Shown: positions 56,019 through 64,000 of the stretch, piece after piece
Numbering within the stretch: the first letter of the stretch is position 1
Layout of the letters: every line of letters begins with the position of its first letter
NCBI RefSeq assembly: GCF_014698475.1
Contig: NZ_JACJTB010000014.1
Span: 62,001-126,000 of the forward strand
DNA: 64,000 nt
Direction of reading: 5' to 3'
Source: Nostoc spongiaeforme FACHB-130
Lineage (GTDB): Bacteria; Cyanobacteriota; Cyanobacteriia; Cyanobacteriales; Nostocaceae
Translations under genes and position numbers: made by a program
The notes under the pieces: generated by a model
Databases searched by the model: none
What the model was told of the DNA's origin: nothing
Seen by the model: the letters and a program-made list of their open reading frames with translations, nothing else

Positions 56019-57677
56019 TTATTGCCAGACAAATACCTTAGCCTCATAAGGGCCAAGATCAGTCATAATTCCATCATCGCCAGCTTCTACATCATAATTT
56101 CCTGTCCACTCGTGCCAATTACCGCTACAAGGGAAGTTAGGAACGTGATAGCCACCTAAAAAGTTTTCCGAAAAATTTGCTACCACAACTACACGGGAAC
56201 CTTCATCATTCCACCGACTATAAGCCAACACTTTAGTGTCAGAATTTTCGTGGATAAAATCAATATTTTCAGTATACAAAGCATGGTTATTTTTGCGTAG
56301 ATGAATCAAGCCTTTGTAGTAATTAAATAAACCACTGTTTAAGTCATTACCTAGTAGTGTCCAGTCAATTTTCGATGACTCTTGGGTTTTAGGTTTATAT
56401 TCGCCAAACTCTTGACCCATCCACACTAAAGGTACACCCACAGCTGTCATCAAAATAGCTACACCTAATTTGATGCGCCTAAAAGCTTCTTCATCAAAAA
56501 TATTTCGATTACCTAACTCAACCATTACCCGATTGTGGTCATGGTTGGTGAGATAATTAACAACATTAGTCGCACCCATAAAGCCTTGACGTTTCGGATC
56601 AATCACATCTTTGAGGTTTTCTAATTCAAACCTGTCACCGCAAATATGTGCTGTAACTGTGTGCATAAAGCTATCATGCCAACAACCATCCATTGGGCCA
56701 TCAACATTAGTAATACTGGTTGTTTCCGGGATGTGTTCGGCAATATTATAAAAAGGTTTCGCACCAGCAGTTTTTTTTGCTTCTTGAACTATCCAGTGCA
56801 TAAAATCGTAATTGGCAATTTGTCTGGCTGCATCGTAGCGAATGCCATCTATATGATATTCTTCAATCCAAAAACGAACTGTATCGCCAATAAATTTGCG
56901 GGCGGGATAAGTCTCTAAATTCTCATCATAAAGTTCATAATTAAATTCTGGCCCCCAGCTATTATCAGGGTCGCGCGGTGCATGATGATACCAATAATCA
57001 TGGTCTATTTGGGTTAAAGGGCTAGAAGATTCTGAGTGATTATAAATCCCATCCATAATCAACCGTATTCCCCGACTATGACATTCGTCAATTAGTTTTT
57101 TTAACTCATCTGTAGAACCATAACTAGATTCAGTTGCAAAAAAATATCTTGGGTTATAACCCCAACTATAATCACCGGGATATTCTTTAACAGGTAGTAA
57201 TTCAATAGCGTTAATGCCTAAATCACACAAATAATCTAACTTTTCAATAACGTGTTTATATTTTCCTCTAGCATAAGGGTCATCTTCACCACCAGAAAAA
57301 TCACCGACGTGTAATTCATAAATCACTAATTCATGGTCTGCTGGTAAAGGTTTATCATCATGATGCCAGACATAAGTATCAACAATTTTTTGTCCATCTT
57401 TAATGCGAATTACACTATTATCTTTACCGCCAATTTCGTCAATATCGGTTGCATAAGGGTCTGTAACATCTACCCACTGATCTGCTTCAAAAAACCATGA
57501 TTTTGACTGTACACGGAATTTATATTTATAAACCCCATCTTCTAGTTCTACAGTTGTACGAAAATAACCATCTTCACCCTTTTCCATTGGAATTTCTTGC
57601 CAATCAGAAAAAGAACCTATTAATGCAGCGCCTTCGTTATAAGGTGCAAATAAACTAAATTCAATGGGATTAGCCAT
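56019..57677 (-). CDS. GH13 alpha-amylase-family enzyme with N-terminal CBM48
   Basis: 552 residues. An N-terminal CBM48-type part (IEFSLFAPYNEGAALIGSFSDWQEIPME). The GH13 barrel has GINAIELLPV, DGIRYDAARQIANYD with the nucleophile Asp, FYNIAEHIPETTSI with the acid Glu, and NYLTNHDHNRV. It would act on alpha-glucans such as glycogen; branching or debranching specificity is unclear. The gene is followed by a good terminator. Confidence 0.88.
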   Translation of the reverse strand: MANPIEFSLFAPYNEGAALIGSFSDWQEIPMEKGEDGYFRTTVELEDGVYKYKFRVQSKSWFFEADQWVDVTDPYATDIDEIGGKDNSVIRIKDGQKIVDTYVWHHDDKPLPADHELVIYELHVGDFSGGEDDPYARGKYKHVIEKLDYLCDLGINAIELLPVKEYPGDYSWGYNPRYFFATESSYGSTDELKKLIDECHSRGIRLIMDGIYNHSESSSPLTQIDHDYWYHHAPRDPDNSWGPEFNYELYDENLETYPARKFIGDTVRFWIEEYHIDGIRYDAARQIANYDFMHWIVQEAKKTAGAKPFYNIAEHIPETTSITNVDGPMDGCWHDSFMHTVTAHICGDRFELENLKDVIDPKRQGFMGATNVVNYLTNHDHNRVMVELGNRNIFDEEAFRRIKLGVAILMTAVGVPLVWMGQEFGEYKPKTQESSKIDWTLLGNDLNSGLFNYYKGLIHLRKNNHALYTENIDFIHENSDTKVLAYSRWNDEGSRVVVVANFSENFLGGYHVPNFPCSGNWHEWTGNYDVEAGDDGIMTDLGPYEAKVFVWQ

Positions 57678-58207
57678 AAAAATTTTTCAAGTATATACAG
57701 TGAATATCAGTATTTTCCTGATAATTAATCAATTTGCAAATCGGTCTACAGAAATAATTAAATAATCTCTCCTCTATCTGTAGAGAGACTAGTTAATATC
57801 TAAATGGGTGTTTTTTAGGGTTTAATTGCAATCAATGCTGAATATTTAGACATTATCAGCTATCTACTATCATTCGATAGATTTTATTAAATATGTGCAA
57901 TTAGTTTTGTATATATACGATTTATATTTGATTTTTGAAATACAGGTAAAAAAATTGTAGGTTGGGTGTAACGCATTGGAACCCAACATTTTTATACTAA
58001 GTGGCTTTCAGACGTATTCCTACTCCCTACTTCCTACTCCCACCCCAGGTTACTATCTTTGACTGCAACTTAGTATTAGGATTTTGTTGGTTTACGCTTC
58101 ACTTCATCCAACCTACCTTTAATACTAGATACCCGATTTATTCAATAATTCAGGTATCTTGTAGTTGATGAATAATTTAGGATTGGTATATCAAAATTTC
58201 CCGATGA
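57678..58207. other. Intergenic region with two repeats in opposite orientation
   Basis: 530 bp. GTAGGTTGGGTG...AACCCAACA at 57957-57988 and its inverse TGTTGGTTTACGC...AACCTAC at 58085-58116 flank about 95 bp. Simple CTACTCCCTACTTCCTACTCCC repeats lie near 58016-58045. No gene. Confidence 0.55.
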
Positions 58208-58582
58208 TTATAATTCGGGATTTTGTTGTCGCCAATAACTTAATAACCAATTGGCGGCTGTGGCTCTGCGTGTTTCTCTGGGTGTAAATTCCCCAATTTT
58301 GTAACCTTTAAAACCTAGCTTTTCTTTGAGACTTTGCTTGTATTCTGTGGGAATTGAACGTGTTAACTTCATAGTGGCTGGACGACTTGCGAGAAAGTTG
58401 GGTGGTTCTGGGTATTCATCTCGCCATTCTGGTAAAACTTCGTTGTTTTCCCATTTATAAGTTGTGGAATTATAGCGATATCCCAAGTAGTACCAAACTA
58501 ATTGATTGACTGTTGTATCATCAATTTGATCATTGAGGATTCCCAAAATTGTATCAGGATTCAAGGGTGGTAAATTAGACAT
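58208..58582 (-). CDS. DUF1823 family protein
   Basis: From ATG 58582 (MSNLPPLNPDTILGIL) 124 residues; a TTG at 58600 would add six. VNQLVWYYLGYRYNST, KWENNEVLPEWRDEYPEPPNFL and RPATMKLTRSIPTEYKQ are characteristic of DUF1823, a plant/cyanobacterial family of unknown function. The start is chosen because ATG follows the family pattern. Confidence 0.85.
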   Translation of the reverse strand: MSNLPPLNPDTILGILNDQIDDTTVNQLVWYYLGYRYNSTTYKWENNEVLPEWRDEYPEPPNFLASRPATMKLTRSIPTEYKQSLKEKLGFKGYKIGEFTPRETRRATAANWLLSYWRQQNPEL

Positions 58583-59033
58583 AAGCAAGGTAGAATTCAA
58601 ACTTTAAAATTAACAAACTGATAGATGGTAGTCTGTAATTAGGGATGCGGTCGTCTATAAATTATGACAAGGTAAGCTATCCATCATCTAATGTGTAGTG
58701 TAGACCGCAGGGGTGCAGAGGAGAGAAATTGAGTTTTTTCTCAATTAATAATGTGCAAGTTAAATGCTTAATAACTTACAAACAATAATTTATCATTATC
58801 TTTACTTACTCTTAAAGTGTTTATAGCTATTTCTATGCTGGTAAAGTGGAGCTAGATAAATTTAATCGCCATTGCAGAAAATGAACGCAGATAAATTTGT
58901 CCTCCGATAGAATAGAATAGGAAATGATTTCTTCAATAAAATAGTTATCTGCAAAAACTTGAGTGTGTCATTAAAATTTTGTTCTCGATTCACATAACAG
59001 GTAGACTGGAAAGCGTAAAGAATTGACCAGTTT
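58583..59033. other. Intergenic region before acylphosphatase gene
   Basis: 451 bp between divergent genes. Nothing is clearly recognisable: no ORF with support and no strong palindrome. A GAGAGAAATTGAG stretch lies near 58721. Confidence 0.4.
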
Positions 59034-59327
59034 ATGCAAGATTCCACACAAGTACCAAAAATCATTCGCGCCCATGTCTTAATTTCTGGCCGAGTTCAAG
59101 GAGTGGGCTATCGTTATGCAACAGTTGATACCGCCAGTCAATTGGGTTTAACTGGTTGGGTACGAAATCTTCCTGATAGTAGGGTAGAAGCGGTATTTGA
59201 AGGGGCGCGGGAGGTTGTCGAGGAAATGATTCGCTGGTGTTATTCTGGGCCACCTGCGGCTGTGGTGCAAGGGGTAGTGACTGAGTATGAACAACCAGAA
59301 GGCTTGCGGGGGTTTGAGGTTAAGTAG
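59034..59327 (+). CDS. acyP: Acylphosphatase
   Basis: 97 residues. VLISGRVQGVGYRYATVDTASQLGLTGWVRNLPDSRVEAVFEG shows the GRVQGVGYR signature with the catalytic Arg and the Asn in WVRNLPD. It hydrolyses acyl phosphates such as carbamoyl phosphate. The start ATG is 59034. Minus-strand frames over the same DNA are shadows. Confidence 0.95.
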   Translation: MQDSTQVPKIIRAHVLISGRVQGVGYRYATVDTASQLGLTGWVRNLPDSRVEAVFEGAREVVEEMIRWCYSGPPAAVVQGVVTEYEQPEGLRGFEVK

Positions 59328-59608
59328 TTTGGGAAGGTGGGAATATATATGCACATATCTTGCACCTAGCCCCGATGAACCGCCCAAAATATGGTAAGTT
59401 TTGGGCGATAAGGTCAAATAAAATGATTGATAATGATTGTAAATTCAGGTTCTTGCGTTAGTTGTATGGTAGAACATTAAAGCCGTAGTTTTATAGAGAG
59501 GCTCAAAAAATTACAACCCAATCACAGTAATAAATCTAGCCTATCTTTAGGTTTTATTTATTATTCAGTTCCATAAAATGAACTGAATAACCCTTATTTA
59601 CTAAATAT

Positions 59609-59842
59609 TTATGAGTTTGATGGTGATTTTTCTTTTTCTGGTTTGGATTTTTTGACTATTTCCATATAGATATTAATTTCACTAACTTCTACATCATGTT
59701 CAATTCTCGTTACCTTCCAATTTTCCCTGTTTATGTAAATTTCCTCTCCAATTCGGGGAATAAATTGTAAATCATACAACTTTTTCAGATAATCTTTTTG
59801 TCTTTCTTCCCATAAGATGACTTTGACTACATCTCTATTCAT
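59609..59842 (-). CDS. Small hypothetical protein
   Basis: A likely start is ATG 59842 (MNRDVVKVILWEERQKDYLKKLYDLQF), giving 77 residues; the frame runs to 59893 with a less typical N-terminus. The segment PRIGEEIYINRENWKVTRIEHDVEVSEINIYMEIVKK is beta-rich, like small viral or plasmid-borne proteins. No family recognised. Confidence 0.5.
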   Translation of the reverse strand: MNRDVVKVILWEERQKDYLKKLYDLQFIPRIGEEIYINRENWKVTRIEHDVEVSEINIYMEIVKKSKPEKEKSPSNS

Positions 59843-60124
59843 AGTTAGCTTATCCTGTTTTGTAAAGTTCTGAAAGTCAAAATTTAATGACATTCACCTT
59901 GAAAAGTTTATCTGATTTATCCCATCTCAGAGCGTAGTTAAAACCACATTATTTATAATTTTGATATATGAGTAAAATAGACAAAGAGACAAGGTAGACA
60001 TAGGAGACAAGGTAGATAGATGTTAATAAATTATTTAGAATTGCTATAGAAAAGCAAAAAGCGATCGCCTAAAGTTGATCGCTTCATAATGGGAGTTAAC
60101 AACTTGAATTTACCGTAGATGGGT

Positions 60125-60448
60125 TTATACCAGAGACAATGCAGATTCGACTAATTTTTTAAACTTCATGTACGCTTCTGGTGGTGTGAGAGGATTTGCA
60201 GTGTTTTCTTCACCAAGATAAAATTCTTGGCTATCGGAGTAGTAACGAATACTAAAGTAAGGAATCAGTCCCAAATTGACAGCTTTTTTACCTAGTTGTT
60301 CTGCTTGTTCTGCAAGGCTGATGGGATCATGAAACATGAATTTACTCATAAGATTTACTACCCCTCTTTTTTCTTCAAAAAAGTTTACTTGATGAGAATT
60401 TAAGCGATTTTTACTTTGCCTCATCTTTGCTAAACCTTTTATAAGCAA
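60125..60448 (-). CDS. Small hypothetical protein
   Basis: 107 residues if begun at 60448, but MSKFMFHDPISLAEQAEQLG (ATG near 60349) is a cleaner start. The segment LGLIPYFSIRYYSDSQEFYLGEENTANPLTPPEAYMKFKKLVESAL looks like a compact alpha/beta protein. A HIP1 octamer lies after the end (60060). Function not recognised. Confidence 0.5.
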   Translation of the reverse strand: MLIKGLAKMRQSKNRLNSHQVNFFEEKRGVVNLMSKFMFHDPISLAEQAEQLGKKAVNLGLIPYFSIRYYSDSQEFYLGEENTANPLTPPEAYMKFKKLVESALSLV

Positions 60449-60539
60449 GGAATGTGAGGAACTTGTGAGGAAGAGCCAGAATTTATCTCAAAATAAATTA
60501 GTATTTCTCACTACATTCTTAAAATTGAAGGCAAGCTAT

Positions 60540-61097
60540 TTATGGTATTCCTGCTTGGTGAAAAATTAGTGCAGGTGTAATTTGCAGTCCTTCTAATAAA
60601 GAATCTTCTAGACTATCTTCACCAGTTTTTGTTTGTGGGTGGGTATCAGGATAAAACACAGTAATTGTTTTAGCTTTGGCATCCACAACCCAAACTCTCA
60701 AAACACCTGCTTCTAGATAGTCGGTCGCTTTAGCACTCATTTCACCAAAAGTTTGATCAGGCGAGATAATTTCAATTGCTAAATCTGGGGGAATGGGACA
60801 GGGTTCATCTTCAATGACATCACTGTTTAGACGAGAGTAAGAAACATAAAGTAAGTCTGGTACAGGAACCCAGTCTCGACCTTTGCGTTTTAATGTTACT
60901 GCCCATTCAATACCAACTTCACCACGATTTTTTGCCCACGGCGCTAAAAGTTGAGTCAAAGCCAAGGTTAAACGTGAGTGAAATCTTTTTGGTGCCATTT
61001 TAGCTTTTGCCTCTCCATTCACTAATTCGTAGGTAATATCGCCTTCTGGTAGGGCGAAGAATTCTTGTAGTGTTAGTTGAGATTTGATTTGAGTCAT
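60540..61097 (-). CDS. Uma2-family (DUF820) putative endonuclease
   Basis: 185 residues with LTLQEFFALPEGDITYELVNGEA, VPDLLYVSYSRL, PPDLAIEIISPDQTFGEMSAKATDYLEAGVLRVWVVDAKAKTITVFYPD, the standard Uma2 pattern (D...E-x...). A second member lies at 22898. Role uncertain: the family is greatly expanded in cyanobacteria. Confidence 0.9.
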   Translation of the reverse strand: MTQIKSQLTLQEFFALPEGDITYELVNGEAKAKMAPKRFHSRLTLALTQLLAPWAKNRGEVGIEWAVTLKRKGRDWVPVPDLLYVSYSRLNSDVIEDEPCPIPPDLAIEIISPDQTFGEMSAKATDYLEAGVLRVWVVDAKAKTITVFYPDTHPQTKTGEDSLEDSLLEGLQITPALIFHQAGIP

Positions 61098-61418
61098 AAA
61101 TATCGCATCTCCTTGGCGTTAAGTTTATTATGTCTTTTCTGGTCTATCTGCGATCGCCTAACGGTAGACCTTGCCTCAATACACAATGTATAAAAATTAA
61201 CAATTTAATTTTTACTGAACAAATCAAGATACTTTTGATGCCGAGATAATTGAGATAAAAAAGCAAAATCAAGAGTTTACACTGAGAAATATAAAAAAAT
61301 AGAGAAGTTTTAGCACAATAGCAGCTAAATCAGCAAAAGAGAAAATAAAGTATTATGGGATACATTTAGAAGACAGCGATCGCGTCATTCTAACAAAACA
61401 GTGTGAGGAAAAAAGAAC
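61098..61418. promoter_or_regulatory. Upstream region of the porin gene
   Basis: 321 bp, AT-rich, with GAGGAAAAAAG as the ribosome site. It has HIP1 octamers near 61150 and 61377. No Fur-like box was confidently seen. Confidence 0.4.
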
Positions 61419-63065
61419 ATGTCTCATTTATTGTGGAAAACACTGGTATTATCTCCAGTCTGTTTAGGCGTAGCTATTTTATGTTCATCCAAAGTAGTAG
61501 CGGCTGAAATTGAAACCAACTCACCCACACCTCAGCAGCAGTTGATTTCTCAAGCCACAACTGAAGCCAGTCCAGTTTTAGAACAAGTCAACCAATACAG
61601 CCAAGAAGGTAAAAACCAAACTTCCCTATCTCAAGTCACATCAGTTTCGCAATTTTCTGACGTACAGCCCACAGATTGGGCATTCCAAGCATTGCAATCT
61701 TTAGTTGAACGCTACGGATGTATTGCGGGTTATCCTAACGGTACTTATCGCGGTAATCGTGCTTTGACACGTTATGAATTTGCCGCAGGTTTAAACGCTT
61801 GTTTAGATAGAGTTAATGAACTGATTGCCACAGCAACCGCCGACTTAGTAACAAAAGAAGACTTAGCCACACTCCAGCGTTTGCAAGAAGAATTTTCCGC
61901 AGAACTGGCAACCTTACGCGGTAGAGTAGACGCACTAGAAGCACGTACCGCCGAGTTAGAAGCCAATCAATTTTCCACCACTACAAAACTCGTTGGTGAA
62001 GCTGTTTTTGCTGTCACTGATAGCTTTGGCGACAACGACAACAACAACACTGTGTTTCAAGACAGGGTGCGTCTCGACTTCCAAACCAGTTTCACAGGTA
62101 AAGATATCCTGCATACTCGGATTGCCACTGGTAACGCCAGTGTCTTACCTTTAGCAAACGACACTTTTGAGGGAACGCAAACATTTAACATTTTCCTTGG
62201 TAGTGGCAATAGTGCGTTTATCGATTGGTTAGCATATTACTTCCCTGTCGGTAACTCGCAAGTTTATGTTGCGGCTACTGGCGGTATTCATAGCGATTAC
62301 GTTCCTACCGTCAACCCCTACTTTGAAGATTTTGATGGTGGTAATGGTGCGTTATCTACCTTTGCTGGAGAAAGCCCAATTTATCGTATCGGCGGCGGTG
62401 CTGGTGCGGCGCTAAACTTGGCCTTTGGTGGTGGTGGTACTTTTAAACCTTCATTAACCTTGGGCTACTTGGCTTCGGAAGCGAATAGCCCCAGTTCCGG
62501 TTCCGGTTTATTTGGTGGTAACTATGCAGCCTTAGCACAATTAAACTTGAATGTTGGCGATCGCCTCACCTTAGCTGCCACCTATGTTAACGGCTATCAT
62601 GGTGCAAATAGCGCCTTATTCGATTTTGGCTCAGTCAGCACTGGTGTGGTAGGTACTCGACAAGCTAACTTTGTCGATAGTGGTAATCCCTACGTCAGTA
62701 ACTCCTATGGTTTTGAAGCAGCTTTCAGACCCAGCGATAAAATTTCCATTAGTGGTTTTGCCCTCTATAGCCAAATTACAGGCTTTGGCGCTAACGATGA
62801 TGGCGAAGTTTGGAGTTATGGACTAGGCGTAGCTTTGCCTGATTTCGGTAAAAAAGGCAACGTTTTAGGCATTTTTGGCGGCGCTCAACCCTATGTTGGT
62901 AGTAACACTAACAGCAATCCTTTCCACATCGAAGGCTTTTATAAATACCGCGTCAGCGACAACATTTCCATTACCCCTGGTGTAATTTGGTTAACCAATC
63001 CTGGTCAAACTGCTAATGCTGACGATGCAATCATTGGTACTTTGAGAACCACCTTTACCTTCTAG
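61419..63065 (+). CDS. SLH-domain OprB-type porin (iron-uptake porin family)
   Basis: 548 residues. Signal peptide LLWKTLVLSPVCLGVAILCSS. Residues about 78-135 form an SLH domain (FSDVQPTDWAFQALQSLVERY, GYPNGTYRGNRALTRYEFAA) that anchors to peptidoglycan. A coiled coil (about 145-185: LQRLQEEFSAELATLRGRVDALEARTAELE) precedes an OprB beta-barrel. SomA-type porins are the main outer-membrane channels of cyanobacteria. The C-terminal residue is Phe (TTFTF), as usual for outer-membrane proteins. Confidence 0.93.
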   Translation: MSHLLWKTLVLSPVCLGVAILCSSKVVAAEIETNSPTPQQQLISQATTEASPVLEQVNQYSQEGKNQTSLSQVTSVSQFSDVQPTDWAFQALQSLVERYGCIAGYPNGTYRGNRALTRYEFAAGLNACLDRVNELIATATADLVTKEDLATLQRLQEEFSAELATLRGRVDALEARTAELEANQFSTTTKLVGEAVFAVTDSFGDNDNNNTVFQDRVRLDFQTSFTGKDILHTRIATGNASVLPLANDTFEGTQTFNIFLGSGNSAFIDWLAYYFPVGNSQVYVAATGGIHSDYVPTVNPYFEDFDGGNGALSTFAGESPIYRIGGGAGAALNLAFGGGGTFKPSLTLGYLASEANSPSSGSGLFGGNYAALAQLNLNVGDRLTLAATYVNGYHGANSALFDFGSVSTGVVGTRQANFVDSGNPYVSNSYGFEAAFRPSDKISISGFALYSQITGFGANDDGEVWSYGLGVALPDFGKKGNVLGIFGGAQPYVGSNTNSNPFHIEGFYKYRVSDNISITPGVIWLTNPGQTANADDAIIGTLRTTFTF

Positions 63066-63105
63066 AAAGTTTCATCAGTTAAAGGTGTCTTTTGTTTAGA
63101 AATCA

Positions 63106-63138
63106 AGATACCCGACTTCTTAAAGAAGTCGGGTATCT
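63106..63138 (+). terminator. 16-bp hairpin, CCCGACTTCTT family
   Basis: AGATACCCGACTTCTT (63106-63121) and AAGAAGTCGGGTATCT (63123-63138) pair perfectly. It lies 40 bp after the porin gene and probably ends its transcript. It is a relative of the repeat at 10921-10953. Confidence 0.7.
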
Positions 63139-63184
63139 GAGCAAATGCGATTTTCACAAATTAAATAGAATGGCTGGATTAATA

Positions 63185-64000
63185 TTAAAAATCATTTGCA
63201 GGAAATATGGCTAATTCTGTTTCTGGGTCGAAAAAGTGAATTTTTTCGGGATTTATTGATAACCATAATTGTTCGCCAACTTTTAGCTGTCGGTCTGTGG
63301 GAACTCTGACTTGCAAGTAAGGCGCATTAGCGTTTATTGGAGATTCTGGTTCAGTTAGTCTGACACTCAAAAAAGCATCATTACCCAAGTTTTCTACCAA
63401 GTCTACTTTGACTGGCAAATTTTTAGTAGCAGGTAAACTCAGACTTAAGTGTTCGGGACGAATGCCTAAAATTAATGTTTGTTTGTCATATTTTTGTAGG
63501 GCTTTTCCCCAACTTTCTAGAAGAGTAAGGCGAAATAAGGGATGGGTAATTAATAATGGCGCAGAAAATTCTACGGGGATGAAATTCATTGGTGGTGAAC
63601 CAATAAATTCGGCGACAAAACGGTTAGCAGGACGATTATATAGTTCTAATGGAGAAGCAAGTTGTTGAATTTGACCTTGATTCATGATGGCGATGCGATC
63701 GCCCATTGTCATTGCTTCTGTTTGGTCGTGGGTAACATAAATTGTGGTTGTGCCTAATTGTCGCTGCAATTTCACAATTTGAGCGCGAGTTTCTGCCCTT
63801 AATTTGGCATCTAAATTAGATAATGGTTCATCCATTAAAAATACTTGGGGATTACGCGCGATCGCTCTTCCTAATGCTACCCGTTGTCTTTGTCCCCCTG
63901 ACAGTTGTTTGGGTAAGCGATTTAGCAGCGTTTCAATTTGTAATAATTGCGCTACAGAATGCACCTGTGTCTCAATTAATCTTTCTTTCGCCGAAACATA
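63185..64000 (-). CDS. ABC transporter ATP-binding protein (MalK/UgpC type), 5' end cut
   Basis: The minus-strand frame runs off the right edge; residues before VHSVAQLL continue as YVSAKERLIETQ, so the GTG start at 63964 is not the true beginning. LPKQLSGGQRQRVALGRAIA, FLMDEPLSNLDAKLRAE and YVTHDQTEAMTMGDRIAIM are signature, Walker B and H-loop. The C-terminal domain of OB type (NPVKVDLVENLGNDAFLSV-like NLPVKVDLVENLGND) marks the sugar/glycerol-3-phosphate importer class. The permeases are outside the window. Confidence 0.95.
   Translation of the reverse strand, partial: YVSAKERLIETQVHSVAQLLQIETLLNRLPKQLSGGQRQRVALGRAIARNPQVFLMDEPLSNLDAKLRAETRAQIVKLQRQLGTTTIYVTHDQTEAMTMGDRIAIMNQGQIQQLASPLELYNRPANRFVAEFIGSPPMNFIPVEFSAPLLITHPLFRLTLLESWGKALQKYDKQTLILGIRPEHLSLSLPATKNLPVKVDLVENLGNDAFLSVRLTEPESPINANAPYLQVRVPTDRQLKVGEQLWLSINPEKIHFFDPETELAIFPANDF

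Overview
The window reads as chromosomal DNA of a filamentous, probably heterocyst-forming cyanobacterium (Nostoc/Anabaena type). Reasons: very frequent HIP1 octamers (GCGATCGC), a magnesium-chelatase H subunit, an SLH-domain porin, a DevBCA-type exporter, cyanophycin genes, XisH/XisI proteins, an ArsA-type ATPase with HSP20-like tail, DUF1823/DUF2301/DUF6391 proteins, and many short dispersed repeats between genes. The species is not identified. No tRNA, rRNA or CRISPR array was seen.

Layout. 1-2451: a PmbA/TldE-like gene (cut by the left edge) and tldD. 2787-7081: a TetR-type regulator with an unusual C-terminal extension, divergent from a devB-devC-devA-like exporter operon. 7177-18401: accessory genes, namely a broken ParE-type toxin-antitoxin pair, a secreted TPR-CHAT protein with twelve 40-residue repeats, a gene disrupted by a MITE-like element, secreted and membrane hypotheticals, mazG, an aldehyde dehydrogenase, nuclease/transposase remnants and a broken PIN-type toxin-antitoxin pair. 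18857-22843: chlH.

22844-29845 is the most unusual part. The last ~120 bp of chlH are repeated at 23896-24015, bracketing a Uma2-like nuclease gene and a xisI homologue. The original-looking chlH terminator follows the second copy. Next come a caspase-KAP NTPase fusion with transmembrane helices, a xisH-xisI pair, and three toxin-antitoxin pairs (DUF433/DUF5615, HicA/HicB, AbrB-like or other small antitoxin/MazF). From the caspase gene onward most modules are separated by copies of one HIP1-bounded repeat. This looks like a defence or stress island assembled from cassettes.

29879-48070: DNA glycosylase, a multi-GAF photoreceptor-like histidine kinase, an ArsA-type ATPase, a glycosyltransferase-TPR protein, a Ser/Thr kinase, a second glycosyltransferase, a LuxR-type regulator, a PfkB kinase, sfsA, a GAF-GGDEF protein, an acyltransferase and a methyltransferase. 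48149-54566: two overlapping membrane-protein genes, a SAM hydrolase, then a nitrogen-storage cluster: a 51-residue PirA-like protein with a perfect NtcA-type site in its promoter, cyanophycinase, and a short cyanophycin synthetase of the CphA2 type. 54730-64000: DAHP synthase, a GH13 enzyme, small conserved genes including acylphosphatase, a Uma2 protein, an SLH porin and an ABC-transporter ATPase cut by the right edge.

Functional links that can be argued from the sequence: DevB-C-A as one exporter likely controlled by the divergent TetR protein; pirA-cphB-cphA2 as control, breakdown and synthesis of arginine/cyanophycin nitrogen; and the caspase-KAP, XisH/XisI, Uma2 and toxin-antitoxin genes as a defence-type island. 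All functions are inferred by reading motifs, without database searches.
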